A stretch of 64,000 nucleotides of DNA from Fragilaria crotonensis (lineage: Eukaryota > Bacillariophyta > Fragilariophyceae > Fragilariales > Fragilariaceae), in NCBI GenBank assembly GCA_022925895.1, contig JAKSYS010000114.1:51694-115693 (forward strand). Reading direction: 5' to 3'. Position 1 is the first letter of the stretch, and each line of letters begins with the position of its first letter. Below the pieces are notes generated by a model. The model had not been told where the DNA came from, searched no databases, and was given only the letters and a program-made list of their open reading frames with translations. This document shows, in pieces, positions 11,332 through 23,992 of the stretch. Position numbers and translations under genes: made by a program.

Positions 11332-12348
11332 CTAGCCTCTACAGTTCCAAGATTTTTTCCACAATAGAAGCAGACTTTGCTTTTTTAACACTGCTGCTGC
11401 ACCTGACTTGATGTTTGGAGCGCAATCTTCAATGTCATTCAAAGATAGTTTTCCCGGAAGACGAGCATATACAGAATACCAATCATTCTCATTCTGATTG
11501 GGATTGCTGAAAGATCTCGTATTGAGTGGCTCCTCGTTCTTGTATTCGAAGAACGAGGTTGATCCAAAGGTTCCATGTAGCCACGTCAATTCTTTGCTGT
11601 CTCCCAAATGGTTGTGGAGAGGAATTGTGCTAACCTCATTCGCAAAAGCGTCTACCAAAAGAGACGGAAATGTTGGACTCTTAGGAAACGCACGAAATCC
11701 GCGGTTCAAATAAAAATTCCACGCAGTACTATTTGAACCTCCATTTGCTTTCAGATACATGTGAATCATGGCCTTCCCCCCTTACCCGGATTATTACATA
11801 TACCACCAGGGAAAGCAAAAACGATGCCATCCCAAGACTTGTGCAATGGGGTAACATTGCCAAGAACAATCTGGCTATTGCCCAGTTGTCTTGTGCCTGG
11901 AAGGTTATGGCGCTGATTGCTTCTGTTTTTTCTCTGTTCAAAACAGCAATTGTTTCACCCTTGCGTAATGCAGGCAACATTGATTGACAATCTGAATATT
12001 CAACAAAGATGGAATGGTACAATGAATGCACAAGATGACACACAGAAGACAACTTCTCTTCACCAACAAAACAAACAACATGATACTCATGGAGCCAGGT
12101 AGGCAAGTCCTTTGTTTAATGTGAGGGTGCCATTGCGCCATGTCAATGAATTTCTTATAAGCTGGTGATTCCTCCTCATTGAAGGGATGGATGCCCTTCA
12201 CATTTTTCATTTTTGACATCAAATACCGGTAGAAGTGGTAGTCGTGGCGTCGATGGTCAGGATTTGTGGATAATATGGTACCAGTAATGTACCCGGCATT
12301 AGTGCATGCTGCCGCCGATTCCACAGGGCGGTGGCGGCATTTGCGCAT
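11332..12348 (-). pseudogene. Broken GNAT-like acetyltransferase gene
   Basis: Three minus-strand frames join into one protein-like stretch. The part at 11733-12106 has a region like GNAT motif A (SLGMASFLLSLVVYVI) after a beta-strand-like segment (AISAITFQA). The part at 11332-11769 continues with MYLKANGGSNSTAWNFYLNRGF, which is the N..A..FY...GF motif B of GNAT enzymes. Frame changes near 12100 and 11780 separate the parts. Further minus-strand open stretches (10809-11216, with a Cys-rich CTECGFLHFD segment) may be its 3' continuation. The fold assignment rests only on these motifs. It may have been cargo of a transposon. Confidence 0.5.
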
Positions 12349-12895
12349 GATTTTCTACCAGTAATGCCACCAATTTCAAACCATGGCGGCATTAGCGAAT
12401 TATTTCCTACCACTAATCCCGCCAATCTCAAACCATGGCGGCATTTTTGGATAATTTCTACCAGTCATTCCGCCACTCCCACGCGATGGCGGCATTTGAG
12501 GATTATTTTTTACCAGTAGTGCCGCCAATTTCAAACCACGGCGGCATTTGTGGATTATTTCCTACCACTAATGCTGCTGATTTCAAACCACAGCGGCATT
12601 TGTGGATAATTTTCTACTAGTAATGCCGCCACTCCCACGCGGCGGCGGCGGCATTTGCAGATTATTTCTACCGCTAATGCCGCCAATTTCAAACCACGGT
12701 GGCATTTCTTGTGAATTATTTTCTACCAGATACGCCGCCAGCACTTGCACGCGACAGGGCCATGGCAGATTATTTTCTACCAGTGATGCCGCCAATTTCA
12801 AAACACGGCGGCATTTGCGGATAATTTTCTACCAGTAATGCCGCCACTTGTTGCACGCGCTGGTAGAACATAATCTGAAAAATGCCGCCGTCGGT
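12311..12895. repeat. Array of about 11 hairpin-forming units, period about 53 bp
   Basis: Each unit has an AATGCCGCC arm, a spacer of 12-15 bases and a GGCGGCATT arm that pairs with the first, followed by a linker like TTGTGGATTATTTTCTACCAGT. Units start near 12311, 12364, 12417, 12470, 12520, 12577, 12622, 12677, 12732, 12787 and 12838. Spacers are of two main kinds, 'aatttcaaacca' and 'actcccacgc', with a 'cacttg...cacgcg' variant near the right end. The final unit is inverted: it reads back from GGCGGCATT at about 12895 to GCGCG at about 12860. No protein is encoded. Confidence 0.85.
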
Positions 12896-13569
12896 GATAA
12901 CATGGCCCAATTTTGTGCAACTGCGGTATTATATAAAAGGCCTGACATAAAATGTTTGCCATACACCTATGGGACAAGATCACTTCACCCACACCAACTC
13001 GAAACTTTTGATTTCTTCACTTTGCCGACAGGGCATGAAGAAAACAATCCACCAACGGCGGTGGTTTCTCGGATGCCAGGTTTGCCTTTTAATCAGAAAT
13101 AAGCTTGTCAAGAGCTTCCTCACCCGCTAGTCCACGTTGTTGGCAGAATTTAGATGCTGCAACAATACTCACTACTAGCTACTAGCTAGCTCCTTTACTC
13201 ATGGCATGAAGATGTCGTATCATGGATTGTAGAACAATGAATCTGCTGGGAACTTGTCTTGGTGGTAAAAATGTGATCTAACAAATCACTACAATCACTA
13301 TCCGCTTTGGATTTGATGAGCCATGCATCATCGTCATCATCATCATCATTGTAATCCTCACCACTGCCACCATCATGACAGTCATCACTTGATTCACGCT
13401 GCAAATGTACTTCTTGGGACTGAAGATAGGAGCATTTGTTGAACTGTGCTTTAGGGCAACCATCACCTCATCTCTTGAGTAGTTTATTACCCGGTTGATC
13501 ACTGATGCACAACAAAATGAGGAAACTGTGTGGTCATAAATCTTTTCTGAAATGGTAGGTCCTTTGCAC

Positions 13570-13971
13570 TCATTTGCTTCCTAAAATTGAGTCCAACTCT
13601 CTTTTTATGTCAGCCTCAGTGGATGAGCAATCCTGGACATTCTTCATTGCAGAGTACAAATACATTTTCCACCAACGAACTGAAATGTCATGGTGAGTGA
13701 TCACGGACTTGGCTGCATAGTACATCTTTACATGTACCAAATGCTGCCAAACCATGCCGTCGCATTCAAAGTACTTGCAGTCACACATCAGACAACCACA
13801 ACGCTCCAAAGAATGCAAAGTAACAGTGTACACTCTATGAAAACGGGGAACCAATGAATGCGCCTCCCGTTCAACTGACCTGACAACAAGCCACCTGTCT
13901 TTGCTTGTTCTCCAAGAGGCATAGTTCTTGCACTCCCAAAAAGCAAATTTAGCTTCCAATAACAGGGACAC
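13570..13971 (-). pseudogene. SWIM zinc-finger transposase remnant (MULE-like)
   Basis: The minus-strand stretch holds CDCKYFECDGMVWQHLVHV. This matches the SWIM finger (CxC...F...G..CxH) seen at the C-terminus of MULE and FAR1-type transposases, except that the third Cys is Trp. The preceding RFHRVYTVTLHSLERCGC is the usual beta-strand before the finger. No catalytic DDE part is visible upstream, and a minus-strand Asp-rich tail (about 13195-13404) follows. It is a fragment. Confidence 0.55.
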
Positions 13972-15014
13972 ATGCGTATGCTGTCTGGACGCTACTCAGT
14001 TGCTATCCAGATTTTGATTGTGATAAGAATGTCACTGCAGTACTGCGGGTGCTTAACCTGCTGCGAGGGTATCAGGAGGAAAAGTGGTTGACCAAGTTGA
14101 ATACACAGGTGTACCAAATCAAAGTGATATGGTTCCGTTTGATCTCCATGCTATCTGTTGTAACAAGAAGTTAGCTGTTTAAGGAACCAAGGCAACCCTG
14201 GCAGAGAGAATCATAGAAGCAGAGGGGGCTATAGAAGAGCCAAGCAACGAGGATTGCATGAGTGACTGTTCTCTTTGTCAAAACAAAGGATTGTTACCAC
14301 GTTGATTCTAGCGCGGCGTTCGAGAAAACCCTTTGATCAAAATTGTGAACTAAGAATGACATTAAAACGTCAAGTATAGAAGAGAGAACAAGTAGGGCTG
14401 GAGTAGATTGATTTCGCAGATTCTAAGTCCATGCTTAGACGATGTGATTCAGACCTCCTGAGGAGTGTGAATAAATTGGTGTACAGTACCTGAATCCAAT
14501 CGATTACGATCGGATAAATCCTCGAAATCGGATGTCTTGGTTGATGTGTGGAAGTGTTTCTCATTGGCGGACGCCTTCTTCGTTTGTCCGACCTCGTTGT
14601 ATCTCGAACGTTATGTTTATATATATATATGTCATATGTCTATATTCGTGTGTATTCGATTTGACAATCAACTATCGGATCGGTACAGTAGCGAGTAGAG
14701 CGCCGGTTGAAGTATTTTTCAAACACAGTCGGATTGGATGGACTTCAATCCCAGTTGACACGATACGGTAACTGTCCGACAGTATCCGGTGACAACCGAA
14801 ACAACACACATCGGTGTACCGATGACTTCTTTCTTTAGGCGTGGAAGCGGAATGCTAATGCTGAATGACAACTTTCTGATAGTGGATCCTAGTAGCAGCA
14901 GTCGTTGACTGACTCCGACGTGACACTGCAATTCTACGCGTCAAAATTGGATGCAGTATCATTTCCATTTTGCATTCGAAATGAAATACAACGCCAACAA
15001 TTTATCATGTTAAA
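13972..15014. other. Intergenic, nothing recognised
   Basis: No reading frame longer than about 80 codons looks real. The stretch is the 3' flank of the minus-strand cyclase gene and part of the transposon-rich spacer. Confidence 0.5.
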
Positions 15015-18000
15015 TCATGTGTAGCTCCTGTATCCTTCAAACTGCAAGTCGGTTGTAGGTGCTCCTTCAGAAACACATTCCAACGTGGTAGATCTGAAGG
15101 TGTCGTTGGTCTGACCCATTGACCATCTCCTTCCCAAGACTCTTCCGCCAGCAGGCTTCGCTGTCGTTTCCCAACCGACACGGTCACTGCTAGATCTGAG
15201 CATACCTCCATTTCTTGAAAGAACTGGAGAATCCTCGTTCACCCAGTATGTCTGCATCTCTCCTTTCCCTTTCACGTTAATAGAACCGCGACTCAGGAGT
15301 TTTATCTCTGGAATCTGCACACGTAGCAACTGTGCCGTCTCTTGTGAACAATGAATGCGGTTTGCAAGGGAGTGGCATTCCATGCGAGAGGCGGTGTTAA
15401 CAGTATCGCCGAAGAGGCAGTAACGAGGGTTGCGCGAGCCAACCACGTTGGCTACAGCTGGTCCAGAGTGTATCCCGATCCGAACGTTGACATAGCCCTT
15501 TGATGGATCGTCGAGGTCGATCAATGTTTCGTTCGCAGCCGTCAACGCATCAACTGAAAACTCAGCGATTCGTTTGGCATGATCATCTTGGTCCTTTATC
15601 AAGTTGGTGACGGCCATATAAGCGTCACCGATTGTTTCAACCTTGAAGATATCATACTGGCGCGACAGTTCGTCGAATCTACTGTATAGGCGGTCCAACA
15701 TATCCGAAACTTTGATCGGAGGCAGTGACGACGAAATACGGGTAAACCCAACAATATCGGAGAAGAAAATGGTTACCATGTCACGCAACTCTGGCTCAAC
15801 CTTGCGACCGTTTCGCAGCGCTTCGACTATGTGACGCGGGAAGACGTCGTGAAGGAGGATATCCGTCTGCTTAGCCTTCTTTGCCTGCATTGAATAGCGA
15901 GTCTCGCCCGGTTCTACACTGGCCAGCTCCAAACTTTTCAATCGAATATCCAGCTGTTCGAAGGTAGGGCGCATCACCGGACACGATCCAAGGCACGCAG
16001 TCATGAGACCAACTATCTCTGGTGGACAAGATGGAGGAATTGGTGGACGTTTGTTGACGTTTGGATCTGCCACGAGCGTTAGTACCTCGTCGTAATCCTC
16101 TCCTTCATACGGATCTCGCCGAGAATAAACTTCGTAAAGTATGACACCGAAGGAATAGACGTCGGAAGCAGTGGTATTCAAACTTTCACCACGCAGAAGC
16201 TCCGGCGCCATCCAATACGGAGTTCCAATGGCTCCCTTCGCTTGCTTTTTCAAAGAAAGTCCGAAGTCAGCAACCTTTGCGCGGAACCTTCCATCGACGA
16301 GAATATTTTGGGCCTTGAGGTCGCCGTGAATGACTTGCGTATCTGCTGCGTGCAGAAACCGCACGCCTTGGGCGACGTCTCTAAGGATCGGCAGAATGAT
16401 GTCTGCATCAATAGCCATCGTCTCGTTGTGAAGTATGTCGTGAAGAGACCCGTGGTCCATGTATTCTGTGAAAATGTTTAACATTGGCGATGGTTAGCTA
16501 CAGAACAACAACACCCAACGACTTCGGCGGCAGGAAAAGGACTGTCGTGTGAACCTACCCATGATGAGCATCGGGTCTTCCTTTTTGTTGATAACAGCGC
16601 CTATGGAATTGTAATCAGGAAAGGGTGAGAACATGACACGCACGAGAATGTCCGGGGTCTCGATGCTTACCCATGACGGTTGTGATGCAAGGATGCCTCA
16701 ACGACGACAGATGTCGCATCTCGGCTATAAAACGAGATCTGCGACGTGAAAAATCGTCTTGCGGTATTGCCAACCGATAGTTCGGCAGGAGGTTGGATTT
16801 CGATCCCGATTGCAACCGTGATCTACCGTTGACACTGCCGCTTGATCGTCGAGAGCCATGATCAGACTGAGTGGTATGATCCAATAAGCCGGATTCAATG
16901 CAAACGCGTTCTTTCCCCGAATCAGAACCAGATCTAAACCCTACTGAATTCTCACTATCCTCGGATTGTTGTAGGGGCACTGCGATGCGCTTCACTGCAA
17001 CCTGCGTCCCCCGGTATTCGGCCAAGAATACTATCCCAAAGGTTCCACGCCCTATGACTGTTGGTGGATCGTCAAAGTGCAGCTCTGAGAGTTTGACCTT
17101 CCACAGTGCGTCAGTACGTCGACGCCTGCGGTCAACATAGAATATCACCAAGATAATGGCCACCAACACAGAGGGCACCAACGCGGCAGTCAGCAAGGCC
17201 ATGGAATCGCCAGTTTGCGCAATGTCAACGTAGACTGTGACATCGAGGTCAAAGTCGGCCGTGGAAGTGAAAGCAGTATCACAAGCTTTGACTTTGTTGG
17301 TTACAACAATGGTTTCTTTCATTTCAAACGAATTTGGGTTCTGCACCGTGACACTGATCGTGGCCTTGGTAATATTGTCGTATAGAACCACTCGGCTTGG
17401 AGTGAATGACACATTGAGATGTGTCGTCGACGCTAGCATCGGCTCGATCCACACAGCACCACGCAGGGGTGCGGATCCTAGCGATAAATCGAACTCCGCT
17501 GAAAGGCCATTTTTCGCTGAGATCAACAATTTTTGTACTGAGACAAGTACACGAGCATCGTCCAGCACATGCCTCGCTCTGGCTACACGACCTGACGTCC
17601 ACCCTGGTAAGGTGCCCTTCTCGTCGCCATACTGATCAGGGGTCGGGGTGACAGTGCCATTGGTGGCCAATAAATAGCACAGACTTTCTGCGTTTTTCCA
17701 GCGTCGGTCGAACGAGAAGAATTGGCACCCGTCGTGGATCGTACAATACTCAGCGCATTTTTCGGCGGATTCCGCGGCCTCGGCCATAAGATTTGAACTT
17801 GGACTAATCAGAGCCAACCGCTCACCAAGGTAGTATTGGACGAAATCCTCGTACACCGCATCAGCCCCAATCACGTCGTCTTTCATTTCACAGAACGTTA
17901 AACCCTCTGCTGGCTCTACCAGATCCAAATGCGCGCCGATTCCACAGCAAACGTCCAAAAACGAAGTTGAGGAGTCTATGATAACGTTGTTGAGCATTCC

Positions 18001-19947
18001 AATCGCGTCCGTTTCTCTATCCTGCCTTGATTCATCCTCCTCAATTAATACTTTGCGGAGCGATGGAAAATCAGTCACATTTTGGAGCCCCATGTGTCGC
18101 AAGCTCGATGGCAGCCTCAACTCCTCTAAAGCACCTGTCACTGAGGCAAGAGCACCGGTTCCCAGTAAAGTCAGATTGGGGTTGCCTCGCAAATCCAACA
18201 CACGTGGTGTCCATGCTTTGGATGAGAATGTCTTCGGCGGTATTAGAAGATTTTTGTCCCTGCAGTCGATGCTTTGTTCTGACTCGTTGCATTCGCAGCG
18301 CTCGCAGAAATCGCCACGTTTGGCACTATCGTCAGCCCAACACGCGGTGAACCTAGATAGACCAGTCGTTGAATCAATGATTTCGGTGGAATCTGGATTG
18401 ATAGCTGAGCTCAGATAGCAATCTTGCCCATTTGATAAAGCGTATAGGCATTCCGAATCAACATCGCAAATCTCTCCGCATTCGCCGCCTTTGAACTCGA
18501 CCCAGAGAAGGTTATCCTGGCCTGTAATGTCGAACATGAAGCCCGGCTCGACGACGCATCGCGGGGAACCAGCAATGTCATTTCCACTCTGGCTTCCACT
18601 GTCATCGAAAGTAGCCTTGAGCTTTCGCAAGGCAACTTCGCCCTCCACAAGTGACCCAATCCCCCCTTGCGAGTCGACATTCACCTCGAAACGGAAGCCC
18701 TTTATTATGTCAGAGTTAAAAGCGCCATTTCCAACGATACCGCTCCAGCCTGTAAGCCAGAATGGACTTGCCGCATCGGTCGACCCCATCAACGGTACAA
18801 CGATAATACCAGTCCTGGAATCTGACGAATCATCGTCCAAACAGTAGTGGAAAGAATAGAAGGCTTCGAAAGTAGTACTCGCGACTGGGTGGCACTCTGC
18901 TGTGGCATTACTCGCTTCGTGAAGGATGATTCGAAGGTGTGCTCGTCCGGGCGTCGATGCCGCGCGCATCACTTCGTAATGCAAAGATATCGCAGTGGCT
19001 TGCGACAGGTTGTAATAAGCGTTTCCCGGAGAAACATGATCGAAGCCTACGAAGCCTCCCCAAATCTCAGCTTGCTCGATTGTGTAATTTATGGTCATGG
19101 TTGAATTGCCGAGTAGCACTTCAGTGGCGTTCTTAGACAGCGTTGACTCAAAGTACTCTTCTCCCCAAACGGCATCAGCCACGGCGTCTCGGAACGAACC
19201 TGCCGTCAGGAGTGCTGAGCCAAAAAGATCTTCTCCCCCAACGCAGGATATCTGGTCAATGACGAGGATACCCTCGCTCACTCTATCGACTGCAGTCGCG
19301 TCGTCCATTGCCAACTCAATCTGCCACCCCTTGATGCGGTCTAGGTCGAGAATACCATTTCCCTCCAGGCCAGACCATTTCGCTCGACTAAAAATTGAGG
19401 TTGTTGTTTGGGCGCCTTCATCAAGGCTGATCCGAAGTTCTTTCCATTCAAGGTCCATCTCTGAAGTCCCATTTTCAACTGAAAGGCGACCAGAATCCAG
19501 GATGTAGTGGTCAGAGTAGTAACGTTCAAGGTTCTGCGGAACAGTACAGTTGCCTTCACAATCGCTGTCATCCAGCAACACCACTCGAAGGTGTACACTC
19601 CCCGTCAGCGACTGAGGCTTAAGAACTTTGTACCAGAGTGATAGGTGAGTAGCACCTATGCAGGAGTGGTGTGTAAGCCCGTCGAGGATGTGGCCAAAGC
19701 TCTTCAACCCTCCCCCATCTTGGGTCATTGAAATATAATATTCCACCCGAAGCGCCGAACTCCCAAACTGGATGCCATTGTCTGTGAGTGTTATGTTCAG
19801 TCCATTGTCATTCCTGTCGTTCCGTGGTGACCAACATTGGAACGCCGACTCGAATGGTTCGATAACATAGAAGATCTCAGAGCCTAGAGCTGAAGCACTG
19901 AAGAAGAGAATGCAGACATATGAAAACATCAAGCAAGCACTCAACAT
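15015..19947 (-). CDS. Receptor-type guanylate cyclase with kinase-like domain (3 exons)
   Basis: Exons on the minus strand are 16671-19947, 16559-16600 and 15015-16465; introns 16601-16670 and 16466-16558 have GT-AG ends and restore one frame of 1589 aa. The signal peptide is followed by two related extracellular domains (each with LHLRVVL-like and GNG...IKG segments), a Cys-rich/LRR-like part (ERCECNESEQSIDC), a PAN-like Cys segment and a transmembrane helix near residues 912-935. The kinase-like domain has GRGTFG, VAVKR, HGDLKAQN (HGD at 1153 in place of HRD) and DFG (1173). The cyclase domain has FFSDIVGFT (Asp 1343), ETIGD (Glu 1383) and RYCLFGDTVNTASRM (Cys 1456). Glu and Cys at those two places are the guanine-selecting residues, so the product should be cGMP. 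It would sit in the plasma membrane and sense an outside signal. The ligand is unknown. Confidence 0.9.
16466..16558 (-). other. Intron 2 of the guanylate cyclase gene
   Basis: The intron is 93 bp, starts GTAGGT and ends TTCACAG, and lies in phase 1. It joins MLIM to EYMDHGSL, the kinase hinge. The micro-exon between the two introns is only 42 bp. Confidence 0.85.
16601..16670 (-). other. Intron 1 of the guanylate cyclase gene
   Basis: The intron is 70 bp, starts GTAAGC and ends CCATAG on the minus strand, and lies in phase 1. Removing it joins TTVMG to AVINKKEDP in the kinase-like domain. Confidence 0.85.
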
Positions 19948-22900
19948 ATTTGAGGGAATGCAACTACTATTCGATCTCAGATGTAGATCATCTAGATCTC
20001 AACTCTTGGAGTGTAGAGAGTAGAGTAGTTGAGTCAAGTTTCGAACACGAAGAAAAAAGTACTGTACGAGAATTAGTACGTCCCAATCGGGAGTCGGGAG
20101 TCGCGAGGGTGACCGAAGAATGTATGCATGAAGTACGAAAGCTATAAGGCAAAATGTCTGATTCGTATATGCCACGACAGAACCCGTTCGCGACATTTCA
20201 ATTGCATAATCCACTTTTGTTCCCTCTATATGTCATACCGTTTGCTGGGAAAGAATAATCGTGAACTTGTTCCCGATTAGTATGCAGCATTTCGCTGTAT
20301 GCAGATGTTACACCCGGAGTAATCTTGTTAGAACTGGGCGGATAAAATTCTATTCCGATGGACAGAGTACGTATTTCTAGTACTTGTAGTACGAAGGAGT
20401 CTACCGGTGGAGTATTGGAGTGCTATGCATATGGTAATAGACGACAAATGACCGACAAGGTACCGTGTGTATGTTTCCACTTCGACAGATGTTGATGTGT
20501 GTGATCCACCCGATGTTCCTAAAATCCAATAATGAACGAGTGAAAAGTCATAAACAGAAATTTTCGAACTGGAGTGGATAATTAATCCTTTAATATTTAA
20601 CAATTGGAAGCCAGCTAAATTTCTCGGAGGAATGCGCTCATCTGGCTTCATCGAAGTATGCATAGCATCCGAATCTCCCTATGAGTTCATCCTACTCTAT
20701 GTAGGTTGGATATTCCGGAGCACTCCGTATTGTAGCACGAAAGAAAGTGGATGATGGACCTTGAACCTTGACGCCGTTTTGGAAGCAGCCAGAAGCCGCA
20801 TTCCCGCAGAAAAACGTCGGATCAGACGTCGAGACGTGATTTCGATTGCGTATGCCGTATGCCGGAGGCACCAAGCTGCTACAGTACTCGCTATTGGTAC
20901 CATGTAGCTGGTAGTCGCTACTGTACCAGTACTCGGCTCCAAGAACCCAGAATGCAACGCGCATATTCATACCGGTCAACAAATCCCACCGAATTGGTAT
21001 TTTTTGTACCAGGTACTACTAGTACCGTAGAGCGGATGCCTACTACAGTAGCTTTTCCCGCCTAAGTGTTGGAGATCTACTGTTGTGACTCTGTCACACT
21101 GTCACTTGTACTTACTGTAAGGTTAAATACCATACGGTAATACTGTAGGCAATCCTTTGTTTTTCTTAGTCTGTCTGTGACACATTCCAGTAGTTCTGAA
21201 TCAGAACTCTCAGTCCTGCGACCATGGTCACAATTTGAATTGTGTTGTCCTGGTTTTCCCTAAGTATTCAAATTATTTGTGTTGTCAATTTTATTGACAA
21301 CACAACTTTTACTATGGACAACAACAGCACAACTCAAACACCACTCAACAAGTGGGACTACCTAAGGCAACATAACATTTGTGAGACTCCAACTAGTATT
21401 GGAGATCTCACCTTCATTTTTCACCTTAATTGTAGCTCATAGGTCATAGGTCATCAGTCCATTACAGGTTCCTTGGTCCTTGTGTGAGGAGTCTATTGCT
21501 GCTGATGCAATGATACAGATCTCAACCAACAATGGTTGCTCCAGATGGCTGCTGCTTGGCTCCTGTTTGGATGCCCAGTTTTGTACGTGAACGCGGTTTC
21601 GTGAGTAACTGTGAGGACGTGGCCTTGTTCTGTTCTTGCGACCATCCGTCTACCCTGCCACTGACCGTGTACGGTGAGGGTTGTAGAATCCAAAATCCGA
21701 GTGTACTACAATTTTGAGGAAACCTATTTTTGAAATGCTTTAGCTCACTTTTGCACGGTAAGTGGTATTCTCTTATGCGGCTTGTAGATGCGTTATTCCA
21801 CCTGTAACGACTGCGGCCAATTGAGCAGTCAATAGCACCATAGGTACGGAGTGCTTGAATAATGGAGTACTACTGTACCCAAGTAGGCATCAGCCAGAGT
21901 ACTTATTTTTGTTTCTTCATCTCGTTTTTATTACACTATCATAGCACTTGCACAACAGCACCTCTCGCACTACATGTGACATGTGCGATGGAAAGAAGTG
22001 GAACTGATACCTGCACCCCCGGTGAATGACATTCAGAAGATTGCCATCAAGAAACGAGACGGAACCACTCATGCTCCCTTATTAGGACAACACAATTCTG
22101 GTAAGTGATGAGGGAGGTGCTGGATTGGGAACATCAGACTTTGCCATCCCACCGATGAATGCTCCAGTTCATGGAGAAGCAGAAGGGGCAAGTCTTGTAA
22201 GACCAACAGCCTGCCTTGCAGCCAGCAGTTCCGGACCGACGTTGATTTTCACCTTGAGGTACAATGTAGTACAGCCAGGTAAATGTCAATGAAGTTGACA
22301 AACAAAATGCTACTACTACTAATTGGGATATTGCTTCTGCAGACCGGGCAGAAATGTCCTGACCTTCTTCACAAAGAAAGTCAGTCAATCTTGACCAGAT
22401 AGTGCCTGAAAAACACACCAGGACAGTGCTACCAGTCCACAGCAATTCTTCCAGCATTGCCACACCAAGATGCCCGTTGGTCTCAGGTCTCTGAAGCAGG
22501 CAAATTACAGCACATTGCAATTGATTCTTTCAGCTTGCTATGGTGATGTTGCCTCAAGATGAGCCTTGAAAGAAGGGGGAAGGGTGTGGGATTTTTGATC
22601 TATGAGCACTGTATGCCACAGTGGGAGATCCGATGACATCATCAGATTTGGAACAATCTTTTCCGTTGGATCATATAAAATGGTGCATCGGTTCTCATGG
22701 GATATCATGCAAGGTTTCATGAACTTTATGACTTTTGATACAATCAACATCGGAGGTATGGAGCTGATTCCCAATGGATCACATTGAATTCAAAATGGTT
22801 CATAACATTTGAAACAGCACTTTGTTCGAAATTAAAATGATGGAGATGGTGGCAATTGATGACAATAGTCTAGGGTAGTATGGATCAAATCACTTTATTA

Positions 22901-23992
22901 GTTAAATCTACTATTGCCAAAATCTAAGTGACTTGGTAATGTGCAGTAGGATAGACTTATCAGCAGGTTCATTGCTTGTGTCCATATGTTTACTAGTACC
23001 AGTACCTGATAATGAGCATCACGGTGATGAGGTTCCATCTCTTGTTGACAGTAAAATGAATATTACCTCTGGATGGATCACATCATATAGAGTGTATGGG
23101 ATGATATGGCCATACTCTTGTACCATATACCCGTGGTTTCTACGTGGTGGTATATTCATATTGATGCATACATCAATAAATGCATGTCATCACAAGTCAC
23201 ACTCCGCCCTTTCTATTCAAGAATACACCAAACAACATTGATAATCAGGTGCTATCAGTACCCTGCATGAGCCAGATGTGCTGGTTGGGGAAGGAATGAG
23301 TCAAGGCAAAGCACCTTCAGCATGGAATCGTGGAAAGTGGTATGATGCAAACATGCAAACCAAGATCCATTTGTGATGATTTCAAGAATAATAAATGATT
23401 TGTCACTACTACTGCTGAGAGTGCCAGCATGTATCACATCAATTATGAGGTAGCTAGGAGATCTCTTAACAGTGTGAACCAGCATACTCTCAAGCCTAAT
23501 TGCCGCCTGAGGAACTGCAAAGCTGTTTCTTCTTCGGTGATGTCCACACACTGTCCCACTAGAGCTCAGAGTGATGATAGTTCAACAAAACTGCCTGGTT
23601 TCTGGATTGTTTATTCCATTGGTGATTGTATAGAACAATGTATTTACAATCTTGCCTGCAGCCTTGTCGTGCTTGAAACCTGTACACTTACAAGGATTGA
23701 TCCATCCCCACTCCCACAGAATTTGTTATAATCATTGTTAGAGTGCGACTGGCATGCTCGATGGGATTCTGGGTACGGAAGATGACCTTCTAGACGTTAT
23801 GAAATAACGTTGTAGTAGCCGTTCTATGTTTCCAATAACTCCTGAAATGTCTGACGACTATAAGGTTCAGAAGAAATTCCTCATGTCCCAGCACCATACA
23901 CCGCATACACGAGTACAAGTACTAGTAGTAATACAGTACTGGAATACCAAGAGATAACATCGGTCCTCGTCCGTTCCCAAGATTTTTTTTTA
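19948..23992. other. Gene-poor spacer with transposon scraps
   Basis: No intact gene is supported. The first 100 bp is homologous to the upstream region of the left paralogue (985-1075). 20.3-21.1 kb is rich in GTAC palindromes. Minus-strand scraps at 23255-23551 and about 23600-23700 (the latter reading CTGFKHDKAAGKIVNTL) look protein-derived, but I could not place them. Confidence 0.5.

Noticed and set aside
12311-12895. CRISPR array
   Set aside because: Spacers are not unique, each unit is an internal hairpin, and the window is eukaryotic with no cas genes.
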